Shown here piece by piece: positions 1 through 5,337 of a stretch of 9,425 nt of DNA (positions are counted from its first letter, which is position 1; each line of letters opens with the position of its first letter). The position numbers and the translations under genes were made by a program. The DNA comes from Actinomycetes bacterium (GTDB lineage Bacteria > Actinomycetota > Actinomycetes > Actinomycetales > Microbacteriaceae), in the NCBI GenBank assembly GCA_023432305.1, contig JAEYUT010000295.1:1-9425 (forward strand), given 5' to 3'. The notes under the pieces were generated by a model. It worked only from the letters and a program-made list of their open reading frames with translations. It did no database searches and was not told the origin of the DNA.

Positions 1-80
1 TTCTGCTTGCGCTCGATGCGCGCGGCGCAGGATGCGGAGGTCTTGCCGTCGACGTCGAGTTAGACGTCGTGGGTGCTCAT
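1..80 (-). pseudogene. Broken 5' end of a CopA-type heavy-metal P-type ATPase (partial)
   Basis: Read on the minus strand from the ATG at 80-78, this gives MSTHDV, then TAA at 62-60, then LDVDGKTSASCAARIER in the same frame. The part after the stop closely resembles the N-terminal metal-binding (HMA) domain of copper-exporting P1B ATPases, whose usual motif is GMTCASCAARIE. Here Met is Lys and the first Cys of CxxC is Ser. Each difference, and the stop, could come from a single base change. The ATG overlaps the TGA of the upstream chaperone gene (ATGA), the usual arrangement of a translationally coupled copZ-copA operon. Only about 26 codons are visible because the gene runs off the window. 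It may be a decayed gene, or an intact gene with base-call errors at a contig end. The ATPase identity is likely; whether the damage is biological is uncertain. Confidence 0.55.
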
Positions 81-298
81 GACGCGGTCGAGAGCGTGTA
101 GCCGGCCTCGTCGATCGCGGCGCGCACGGCGTCGAGTTCGAGGGGTGCGCTGCTCTCGACGTGGACGCGCGAGGTTCCGCCCTTCACGAGGTCGACGTGG
201 ACGGCGTCCACGCCCGACACGGCTTCGAGTTCTTCCGTGACGCTCGCCACGCAGTGCGAGCAGGTCATCCCGTCCACGAGATAGGTGCTGGTGATCAT
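77..298 (-). CDS. copZ: CopZ-like copper chaperone, HMA domain, 73 aa
   Basis: A 73-residue protein that is a single heavy-metal-associated domain. It carries the motif GMTCSHC at residues 10-16, so Cys13 and Cys16 form the CxxC site that binds Cu(I). The rest follows the compact HMA fold, with a helix after the motif and the ending EAGYTLS. Proteins of this kind carry Cu(I) in the cytoplasm, usually to a CopA exporter and to the CsoR sensor. The ATG at 298 is the only reasonable start: a longer open frame runs upstream, but it is out of frame with, and antisense-like to, the acetyltransferase region. A copper-type operator lies 8 bp upstream and the gene may be leaderless. Its stop overlaps the start of the damaged ATPase frame. 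The family call is firm; the metal (copper rather than another soft metal) is inferred from the operator. Confidence 0.9.
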   Translation of the reverse strand: MITSTYLVDGMTCSHCVASVTEELEAVSGVDAVHVDLVKGGTSRVHVESSAPLELDAVRAAIDEAGYTLSTAS

Positions 299-304
299 GC
301 CCTC

Positions 305-334
305 ATGATACCCCCCTGGGGTATCCCCGTGCAG
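305..334 (-). promoter_or_regulatory. Promoter of the copper chaperone gene, probably leaderless
   Basis: On the minus strand, CTGCAC (334-329) is separated by 18 bp from TATCAT (310-305), which matches the -10 consensus at five of six bases. The initiation point expected about 7 bp downstream falls on the A of the ATG at 298, so the transcript may start with the start codon. The operator lies in the spacer and touches the -10 box, a good position for repression. This is inferred from sequence alone; the -35 box is weak. Confidence 0.5.
307..325. promoter_or_regulatory. CsoR-type copper-responsive operator (perfect inverted repeat)
   Basis: The arms GATACCCC (307-314) and GGGGTATC (318-325) are perfect inverted complements around a 3-bp centre. 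A/GTACCC runs facing GGGTAC/T runs are the known signature of CsoR-family operators upstream of copper genes in actinobacteria and firmicutes. CsoR leaves its operator when it binds Cu(I). The site lies between the -35 and -10 boxes of the chaperone promoter. No csoR gene is in the window, so the regulator must be encoded elsewhere. Confidence 0.8.
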
Positions 335-350
335 GATGCGGTGCGAGAAG

Positions 351-860
351 TCAGCGAACGCGATCGTCCACCGGGGCGACCTTGAGCGAGACGACGAACG
401 CGCCGCCCTTCGTGGACTGCCGCCCCACTTCCGTGAACCCCATCGCGGCGTGGAACGCATGCGACACCGGATTCGGCGGCTCGATGTTGACCTCGCACAC
501 GACCTCGGAGGCTCCGCGCTCGCGGGCCGCCTCGAACACGCGCGCGTACAGCTCGCGCCCAAGCCCGGATCCTCGAGCGGATTCGGCGAGCGCGATGCGA
601 TCCACGTACAGGAAGTCGCCCGACCGCTCACTGAACCAGCGGTAGTTCTCGCTCGCGTAGTCGAGCCCCGGGTCCATGGCGAGCAGGAACCCGACCGGCT
701 CGCCGGCGCGCTCCGCGACGAGCGCGAACGTCGCGAGCGCGACGAGCTCGGCGAACTCCTCCGCGGGCGTGATCGGCACCGCCGGATACGCGTCGTCGTT
801 GATGGCGACGAGCTTCGGGATGTCGGAGGCAGTCAGCGGGCGGATGACGTGGTCGGGCAC
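351..860 (-). CDS. GNAT-family N-acetyltransferase, 169 aa
   Basis: This is a single-domain GNAT acetyltransferase, an enzyme that transfers an acetyl group from acetyl-CoA to an amine. The acetyl-CoA pyrophosphate-binding motif A is clear at residues 95-104 (ARGSGLGREL), preceded by the strand LYVDRIALAE. The stretch around residues 122-146 (CEVNIEPPNPVSHAFHAA followed by MGF) is typical of the predicted acetyltransferase group COG3818, whose substrate is unknown. The length is normal. The start is GTG at 860; there is no Shine-Dalgarno, but a TAGCCT -10-like hexamer ends 6 bp upstream, suggesting leaderless translation. The gene is 17 bp downstream of the M23 peptidase gene on the same strand, so partial read-through is also possible. 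The family is certain from motifs; the substrate cannot be told. Confidence 0.9.
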   Translation of the reverse strand: MPDHVIRPLTASDIPKLVAINDDAYPAVPITPAEEFAELVALATFALVAERAGEPVGFLLAMDPGLDYASENYRWFSERSGDFLYVDRIALAESARGSGLGRELYARVFEAARERGASEVVCEVNIEPPNPVSHAFHAAMGFTEVGRQSTKGGAFVVSLKVAPVDDRVR

Positions 861-866
861 GTCGAC

Positions 867-872
867 AGGCTA
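867..872 (-). promoter_or_regulatory. -10 element TAGCCT before the GNAT gene
   Basis: TAGCCT on the minus strand ends 6 bp before the GTG start at 860. It lies in the 17-bp gap after the peptidase gene. No -35 box is recognisable. The spacing would put the transcription start on the GTG itself. The same hexamer class appears before three other genes of the window. Confidence 0.4.
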
Positions 873-877
873 ACGGC

Positions 878-1576
878 TCAGCCGGGGAAGCCCTCGGTGA
901 CGTGGGTCTGCAGCCAGGACAGCGGGTCCACGAACTCGTCGTTCACGAGGATCGAGAAGTGCAGGTGCGCACCGGAGGTCTGGCCGGTGTTTCCGGCGAG
1001 GCCCACGACATCTCCGCGCTTGACGGTGGTGCCCACGGGGAGGTTGCTGCCCGCCACGAGGTGCGCGTAGCCGCTGATGACCCGCTGCCCGTCGACGTTG
1101 TGCTCGATGAGCACGTAGCTGCCCCAGCCGCCCATCGGCCGCGAGACGACGACGCCGTCCGCGATCGCGTAGACGGGCGCGCCGTATCCGGGGGTCCAGT
1201 CCACACCGGAGTGGTTGGTGGAGCAGCCGCCGCACGGCGCCTTCCGATGCCCGAAGTGGCTGGTGAGGGTCGTGCCGGGGTCGACCGGGTACTGCACGGG
1301 CGTGTAGTGGGTGATGTCGTATTGAGCGGTCTCGGTGAGAAGCGGCGCGCTCGCCTCGGATTCGGCGACGTCGGTTGAGACGTGGAGGGTCTGGCTGCCC
1401 TCGACTGTCTCCTGCACTGGTGCCGTGGTTGCGGCGAGGGCGGGCAGGTCGTGAACCACGACGAGGCCGGCGCTCATCGCCATCGTGGCGGCGGCGAGGC
1501 CGCGCCGACGGACGTTGAGGAATCCGCGCAGGGGCTTCATGGCGCGCGCGGATGTGGGCAGGAGGGGGTTCAGCAC
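878..1576 (-). CDS. Secreted M23-family (LytM-type) cell-wall metalloendopeptidase, 232 aa
   Basis: A zinc endopeptidase of the LytM/lysostaphin type, which cuts peptide cross-links in peptidoglycan outside the membrane. The N-terminus looks like a signal peptide: a basic stretch (MKPLRGFLNVRRRG, residues 13-26), a hydrophobic run (27-41) and a possible ALA-A signal peptidase site near residue 48. A low-complexity linker (50-95) precedes the catalytic domain (about 100-222). The M23 motifs are complete: HxxxD (His122, Asp126), His172 in GYAHL, and HLHF (His204, His206). A CGGC pair (Cys115, Cys118) sits just before the first zinc ligand and may form a disulfide. The GTG at 1576 gives 232 aa. 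The ATG at 1540 gives 220 aa, starts exactly at the basic region and is a serious alternative; neither has a strong Shine-Dalgarno. Two perfect hairpins lie upstream in the likely leader. Confidence 0.9.
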   Translation of the reverse strand: MLNPLLPTSARAMKPLRGFLNVRRRGLAAATMAMSAGLVVVHDLPALAATTAPVQETVEGSQTLHVSTDVAESEASAPLLTETAQYDITHYTPVQYPVDPGTTLTSHFGHRKAPCGGCSTNHSGVDWTPGYGAPVYAIADGVVVSRPMGGWGSYVLIEHNVDGQRVISGYAHLVAGSNLPVGTTVKRGDVVGLAGNTGQTSGAHLHFSILVNDEFVDPLSWLQTHVTEGFPG

Positions 1577-1597
1577 GAAATCGGGTCTCTCGGGTTG

Positions 1598-1625
1598 CAG
1601 ACCGCACGGGGCAGAGTGCGGTCTG
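1598..1625 (-). repeat. Perfect 10-bp hairpin in the presumed leader of the M23 peptidase gene
   Basis: CAGACCGCAC (1598-1607) and GTGCGGTCTG (1616-1625) are exact inverted complements around an 8-nt loop. Read toward the peptidase gene, the hairpin ends about 20 nt before the GTG at 1576. It is not followed by a U-tract and lies upstream of both flanking genes, so it is not an ordinary end-of-gene terminator. A structured 5' leader element is the more likely reading. Confidence 0.6.
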
Positions 1626-1640
1626 GCGCGTCTGCGCGCC
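1625..1640 (-). repeat. Second, adjacent 6-bp hairpin with 4-nt loop
   Basis: GGCGCG (1625-1630) and CGCGCC (1635-1640) form a perfect stem around a 4-nt loop. It abuts the 10-bp hairpin, sharing base 1625. Stacked hairpins of this sort suggest a folded leader RNA, although short GC-only stems do arise by chance at this base composition. Confidence 0.4.
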
Positions 1641-1780
1641 GTCGGATCGGTCGTGGCCGGGATGAGGTTCGCGGCGGCAGTTCCCGGGGGGTGAGGGGAG
1701 CTCGCGCAACCTGGCCGAGATCTACCTTGGTCGATTCCCCTGGGCGCTTGCTGGCATGCACCTTGTGATCACGTGGGAAT

Positions 1781-1796
1781 TGATGACTCGTCATCA
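1781..1796. promoter_or_regulatory. 16-bp palindrome, candidate operator
   Basis: TGATGAC (1781-1787) and GTCATCA (1790-1796) are perfect inverted arms around TC. The palindrome is in the A/T-richer part of the divergent intergenic region, 42 bp before the acyltransferase start. This form suits a dimeric repressor (GntR- or MarR-like), but no matching regulator gene is nearby, so the regulator is unknown. Confidence 0.4.
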
Positions 1797-1825
1797 GATA
1801 CCCGGGGTGCGATACGCCTGCCCGA

Positions 1826-1831
1826 TACAGT
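1826..1831 (+). promoter_or_regulatory. -10 element TACAGT before the acyltransferase gene
   Basis: TACAGT fits the TAnnnT pattern and ends 6 bp before the GTG at 1838, so transcription would begin at or next to the start codon. No -35 box is recognisable and there is no Shine-Dalgarno, which is consistent with a leaderless message. Confidence 0.35.
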
Positions 1832-1837
1832 GGGCCG

Positions 1838-3277
1838 GTGACGGAGCGGCCCACCACCACCGACCTCGAGCGCCGCGACCTCACGCTCGATCTCGCTCGC
1901 GTGGTGTGCGTTCTCATGGTCATCACCATCCACCTCCTCTTCGTCGGAGTCGGTCCGAACTCCGAGGGCGGGCTGAGCGTCAGTCGCCCGCTCGAAGAGC
2001 AGCCGTGGTTCTGGGCGGCCACCTGGGTCGGCCAGATCATGCCGCTGTTCTTCGTGGTGGGCGGCTTCGCCACCGCGACCTCGCTGCGCAGCCTCCGCCA
2101 CCGCGAGTCGGATGCCGACCGCGCGGACCGGATCTTCCTCCACTCGCGCATGCAGCGCCTCATCCGCCCCGCCCTGCCGCTGTTCCTCCTGCTCGCAGCA
2201 GCCCTCGGAGCCGCGACCGCGGTCGGCGTCGACCATAGCCTCCTCGATGCCGTCGCCACGGGCATCGGAAGCCCGCTGTGGTTCCTGTGCGCCTATCTGC
2301 TGTGCCAGTTCGCCGCACCCACCCTGCTGCGTCTGCACGCGCGCGCTCCACGCGTCACGATGCTCGTGCTGCTCGCGTGCGTGATCGCCGTGGACGTCGC
2401 GCGATTCCTCTGGGCGGATGCGCCGCGCGACCAGGCGGGCGTCGGCATCGGGGGCTACCTCAACCTCCTGTTCGCGTGGGCGCTCGTGCACCAGATCGGC
2501 TTCTGGTACGCCGATGGCTGGTTCGCCCGGCGCCGCGCGTGGCAGCTCATCGGCATGGCCGTGATCGCCTGGGCGAGCCTCATTCCCCTCACGGCGTGGC
2601 TGCCGTACTCACTCGACATGCTCTCGAACCTCAACCCGCCAACCCTCCCGCTCGTCGCGCTCGGCATCGGGCAGGCGGCGCTGCTGCAGCTGCTGAAGCC
2701 GCCGCTCACCGCGCTCATGCGCACCCGGGCGGCGCGCGCGGTGGTCTATGTCGTCGGCTCGCGGCTCATGACGATCTACCTGTGGCACCTGCCGCTCATC
2801 ATCGTGCTCGCCGGCGTCGGCCTGCTCATCCCCGGCGCCTCGCCGGTCCCCGGAAGCGCCGACTGGTGGCTCACACGACCGATCGTGCTCGTGATCCTGC
2901 TCGCCGCCCTCATGGGACTCTCGGTGCCGCTGCGGCGGCTCGAGCAGCCCGCGCCGGTGCTGCAGCCTGCCTCACGCCCCACGCTCGTGGTCGTCGCGAT
3001 GCTCGCCGTCGTGCCGACGTTCCTCATCACCGTGTTCGGGCTCGACCTGCCGTCGTCGGTCGCCGGGGCGATCGGATTCGGAATCGGCGCCGTGATGCTG
3101 GGCGCCGGTCAGAAGCCGAAGTCGCCGAAGTCGGCACCGCCGAAGTCCGCACCGCCGAAGTCGGAGCTGCCGACATCCGAGCCGGCGTCGCCGCCGTCAG
3201 CGGTCGCCTCCGGTTCGGCACCGGCACTGTCACCCCAGGGCAGGAACGCGCTCATGAGCGCCGATCCCACGACGTAG
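1838..3277 (+). CDS. Acyltransferase family 3 (AT3) integral membrane protein, 479 aa
   Basis: A multi-spanning membrane O-acyltransferase of the AT3 group, whose members acetylate or acylate cell-surface sugars and lipids. The N-terminus LTLDLARVVCVLMVITIH contains the hallmark R-X10-H pair (Arg21, His32). It is followed by the conserved PLFFVVGGFATA segment (about 69-80), a cytoplasmic basic loop and about ten hydrophobic helices, including PLWFLCAYLLCQF and LMTIYLWHLPLII. The membrane part ends near residue 424 (GFGIGAVMLG). The last ~56 residues are Lys/Pro/Ser-rich (KSAPPKSAPPKSE) and are encoded antisense to the last 169 bp of the convergent gene. They look like overprinted sequence after loss of an earlier stop, not a known domain. 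The GTG start has no Shine-Dalgarno. The acceptor substrate cannot be inferred, as no polysaccharide cluster surrounds it. Confidence 0.88.
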   Translation: MTERPTTTDLERRDLTLDLARVVCVLMVITIHLLFVGVGPNSEGGLSVSRPLEEQPWFWAATWVGQIMPLFFVVGGFATATSLRSLRHRESDADRADRIFLHSRMQRLIRPALPLFLLLAAALGAATAVGVDHSLLDAVATGIGSPLWFLCAYLLCQFAAPTLLRLHARAPRVTMLVLLACVIAVDVARFLWADAPRDQAGVGIGGYLNLLFAWALVHQIGFWYADGWFARRRAWQLIGMAVIAWASLIPLTAWLPYSLDMLSNLNPPTLPLVALGIGQAALLQLLKPPLTALMRTRAARAVVYVVGSRLMTIYLWHLPLIIVLAGVGLLIPGASPVPGSADWWLTRPIVLVILLAALMGLSVPLRRLEQPAPVLQPASRPTLVVVAMLAVVPTFLITVFGLDLPSSVAGAIGFGIGAVMLGAGQKPKSPKSAPPKSAPPKSELPTSEPASPPSAVASGSAPALSPQGRNALMSADPTT

Positions 3278-3684
3278 CCGGCCACGGTTCCGAGCATCGA
3301 GCCGGCGAACATGCTGCCGAGCGTCGGGCCGGGGCGCTGGGTCTGGTCGTTGGCGTTCGAGAGGATCCGCTCCACGGATCCGGGATTGCGCACCTCGGCG
3401 CGCGTCGCCGCACGAGCGAGGGTCTCGGGTTCGCTCGACAGCGGGCGCTCACCGGTGGCCGCGCCCTTGCTGAGCTCCTCGTAGATGAGGGCTCGCTGGC
3501 TGTCCGTGAGACGCGCGAACGCGTCGGCGTGCACCTGCTCGATCGTCTCGGGGGGCGCCGTGCGCAGCAGGTAGCGATACCGCTCCAGTGCGCGCTCGTC
3601 CTCGCTCATGGCAGAGCGATTCGTGAACCCTGCCGCGCGCGCCTTCGGCTGCTCTGAACCGAACAGTCGATCGAGAAAACCCAT
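3109..3684 (-). CDS. Conserved actinobacterial protein of unknown function with glycine/Asp-Phe tail, 191 aa
   Basis: The function is not known to me. The protein resembles a family seen in many actinobacteria, sometimes labelled 'cation-transporting ATPase' without ATPase motifs; no such motif is present here. It starts MGFLDRLFG, continues with a helical charged domain (about 26-100) containing ERYRYLLRTAPPETIEQ and FARLTDSQRALIYEELS, then a Gly-rich hydrophobic segment (about 112-137, GSMFAGSMLGTVAGYVVGSA) that could be a membrane helix. It ends in an acidic Gly-rich tail, DFGGADFGGADFGDFGF. The start at 3684 is well supported by GGAGG 8 bp upstream (3697-3693). It follows the methyltransferase gene by 61 bp on the same strand and may share its transcript. 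The last 169 bp overlap the acyltransferase gene on the other strand. Confidence 0.8.
   Translation of the reverse strand: MGFLDRLFGSEQPKARAAGFTNRSAMSEDERALERYRYLLRTAPPETIEQVHADAFARLTDSQRALIYEELSKGAATGERPLSSEPETLARAATRAEVRNPGSVERILSNANDQTQRPGPTLGSMFAGSMLGTVAGYVVGSALMSAFLPWGDSAGAEPEATADGGDAGSDVGSSDFGGADFGGADFGDFGF
3116..3184. repeat. Tandem 15-bp repeat in the overlapping gene ends
   Basis: Copies of a CCGAAGTCSGCACCG-like unit begin at 3125, 3140 and 3155, with a half copy at 3116 and a degenerate copy at 3170. On the minus strand they encode the DFGGA pentapeptide repeat; on the plus strand they encode KSAPP in the acyltransferase tail. Because the unit is 15 bp, copy-number change keeps both frames open. 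Confidence 0.7.
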
Positions 3685-3687
3685 GCT

Positions 3688-3706
3688 GTGTGCCTCCAGG
3701 TCACAC
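3688..3706 (-). promoter_or_regulatory. Shine-Dalgarno in the loop of a small hairpin
   Basis: On the minus strand GTGTG (3706-3702) and CACAC (3692-3688) can pair around a 9-nt loop containing GGAGG (3697-3693), the ribosome binding site of the 191-aa protein. This fixes the start at 3684. The hairpin is only 5 bp, so any effect on translation is speculative. Confidence 0.4.
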
Positions 3707-3745
3707 GGTATGGCCGCGGGCTGAACGCGTGCTGAAACCCGGCTG

Positions 3746-5266
3746 TCAGGCCGGCCCGAGAACGGATGTCGGCTCCAGGAAGCCGTCCACCACGAGCTCC
3801 CGAACCTCCGCGAGAAGGGCCTTGCGCATGGCGGCCGCGTCCGTCTCGAGCAGCTGGGCGACCGCATCGAGGATGACGCCGAGCGCCAGCTCACCGTCGC
3901 AGGCGCCGACCACGGCCGCGAGGGCCGCATCCGCGCGAAGTTCGCGGCGGAGTCCGCCGCCCTGCCGCAGCACGATGACCGACGGATCGGCGTGTCCGGG
4001 CCAGTGACTGCGCTCCTCCGTGACGTCGGGCGCCACACGGAAGTGCACCGCGGCGAGCGCCTCGTCGTCGAGCCCCGCGATCGCATCATGGGAGCGGAGC
4101 ACCTGCGACAGGTGCGCACCGATGCCGACCGCCTCATCGAGCGGGGCCTCGACACGCTCCGGTCGACGGAACGGCGGCGCCTCGAGCGGGCGACGCAGCA
4201 CGACGTAGCCGAAGCCCACCTCCGTGACCCCGCGGCGCGCGAAGTCGTCCATCCACGCCGACACCAGATGCTCGAACTCAGGCGTTCCGGGGCGTGTGCC
4301 GCCGTCGCGGATCCACGTCTCGGCGTAGCGGGCAGGGTCGAGCCGGTCGCGCTCCAGCACCCACACGTCGAGGCCCGCGTCGCTCGCCCAGTCGGCCGCG
4401 CGAGTGAGGCCGTCAGCGTCAACGCGATACTCCCAGTTGCCGAGCAGCTGGGCGGTGCCGCCCGGGTTGAGGTGCGCGGCGGCACCCGCGATCACCTCGG
4501 CCACGAGGGCGTCGCCCTCGCGCCCGCCGTCGCGGTACTCGTATTCGGGCACACCGGGGGTGCGCGGCGTGATGACGAACGGCGGATTCGTGACGATGCG
4601 GTCGAAGGTCTCGCCGGCCACCGGCTCGTAGAGGCTCCCGAGTCGGAACTCGATGCCGTCGACATCGTTCACTGCGGCGTTGAAGCGCGCGTAGCGGAGC
4701 GCACGCTCGGAGATGTCGGTCGCGACGACGCGGCGCGCGAACCGTCGAGCGTGGAGGGCCTGGATGCCGCAGCCGGTGCCGAGGTCGAGAACCGAGTCCA
4801 CGTCATCCGGGAACTGCAGGCGCGCGAGCGTCATCGACGCACCCCCGACGCCGAGCACATGATCGGTGGGGAGCGCGCCGCCGAGGGCGAGCTCGCCGAG
4901 GTCGGACGCGAGCCACCACTCCCCCGCGCCGTGGAGGTCGGCGAAACCGTAGGGCCGCAGGTCGACGAGCGGCGCGACAGCCTCGCCGTCGACCCGCACG
5001 AGCTCGAGCTGCTCAGCCCCCGCGACACCCAGGTTCGGGAGCACTCGCGCGAGTTCCTCGGCAGGCACCGTCTCGCCCAGCACGAACAGCCGCCCGAGCA
5101 CCGCAGCCGGGTAGCCGGAGGCGGCGAGCGCTCGCGACGCGGGCACCCGATTGCCGCGGCGCAGGGCCTCCTGGGCTGCCGGACCCCACAGGGCGTCGAG
5201 GTGGTCGACGGTGAAGCGCGCTGCCGTCAGGTCGGCGCGAAGCAGGGCGATGAGCTGGGTGTCCAC
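3746..5266 (-). CDS. Class I SAM-dependent methyltransferase with NPPF motif, 506 aa
   Basis: A Rossmann-fold methyltransferase using S-adenosylmethionine. Residue numbers are from the GTG at 5266. The N-terminal ~140 residues form a helical, winged-helix-like domain. The catalytic part has motif I, DLGTGCGIQALHARRF (about 160-175), then VVATDIS and the motif IV sequence IVTNPPFVI (about 225). NPPF/Y motifs belong to enzymes methylating exocyclic or amide nitrogens, such as PrmC (glutamine) or RlmG/RsmC-type rRNA enzymes. A further ~200-residue C-terminal domain follows. This architecture is common in actinobacteria and its target is not established. An open frame extends upstream to an ATG at 5347, but that would overlap the start and promoter of the divergent gene, so the GTG at 5266 is preferred; the start is uncertain. 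There is no recognisable Shine-Dalgarno. The 191-aa unknown protein gene follows after 61 bp. Confidence 0.82.
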   Translation of the reverse strand: MDTQLIALLRADLTAARFTVDHLDALWGPAAQEALRRGNRVPASRALAASGYPAAVLGRLFVLGETVPAEELARVLPNLGVAGAEQLELVRVDGEAVAPLVDLRPYGFADLHGAGEWWLASDLGELALGGALPTDHVLGVGGASMTLARLQFPDDVDSVLDLGTGCGIQALHARRFARRVVATDISERALRYARFNAAVNDVDGIEFRLGSLYEPVAGETFDRIVTNPPFVITPRTPGVPEYEYRDGGREGDALVAEVIAGAAAHLNPGGTAQLLGNWEYRVDADGLTRAADWASDAGLDVWVLERDRLDPARYAETWIRDGGTRPGTPEFEHLVSAWMDDFARRGVTEVGFGYVVLRRPLEAPPFRRPERVEAPLDEAVGIGAHLSQVLRSHDAIAGLDDEALAAVHFRVAPDVTEERSHWPGHADPSVIVLRQGGGLRRELRADAALAAVVGACDGELALGVILDAVAQLLETDAAAMRKALLAEVRELVVDGFLEPTSVLGPA

Positions 5267-5323
5267 CCACCCATTCAACCTGACAGCATCCTCCGCACCG
5301 CGCGGCGGGAGCGCCGCCCGGGT

Positions 5324-5329
5324 TAGCCT
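5324..5329 (+). promoter_or_regulatory. -10 element TAGCCT before the FBP zinc-protein gene
   Basis: TAGCCT ends 8 bp before the ATG at 5338, with no Shine-Dalgarno between, so the message is probably leaderless or nearly so. No -35 box is clear. The site lies inside the upstream extension of the divergent methyltransferase frame, which argues against that extension being coding. Confidence 0.5.
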
Positions 5330-5337
5330 GGCCGACG

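Larger units (their letters stand above)
1577..1837. other. Divergent intergenic region between the peptidase and acyltransferase genes
   Basis: At 261 bp this is the longest gene-free stretch in the window. It must hold the promoters of both divergent genes. Its peptidase-proximal third has two adjacent hairpins (1598-1640). The middle is GC-rich with no clear signal. The part at 1765-1800 is noticeably richer in A/T and contains the palindromes GTGATCAC (1765-1772), CACGTG (1770-1775) and TGATGACTCGTCATCA (1781-1796). No convincing small gene was seen. Confidence 0.7.

Noticed and set aside
1577..1740. A c-di-AMP (ydaO-type) riboswitch upstream of the M23 peptidase
   Set aside because: The location is right for actinobacterial cell-wall genes, but the conserved blocks (GGGGTGAATC and CCGACAGCTAACC-like) are not present on the minus strand.
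1765..1775. GTGATCAC and CACGTG short palindromes as CRP-like or other sites
   Set aside because: They are too short, lack the full spaced half-sites of known operators, and could easily occur by chance.
2278..3657. A 459-codon open frame on the plus strand spanning the acyltransferase end and the next gene
   Set aside because: It crosses two genes in the wrong frame, and its product is low-complexity Arg/Ala/His sequence.
3685..4485. An upstream extension of the 191-aa protein to 458 codons
   Set aside because: The extra part is Arg/Ser-rich out-of-frame methyltransferase sequence. A strong Shine-Dalgarno supports the start at 3684.
3992..5326. A 444-codon open frame on the plus strand opposite the methyltransferase
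   Set aside because: It is antisense to a gene with clear methyltransferase motifs. Its product is Arg/Glu/Val-rich without domains, as expected from GC-rich antisense frames.
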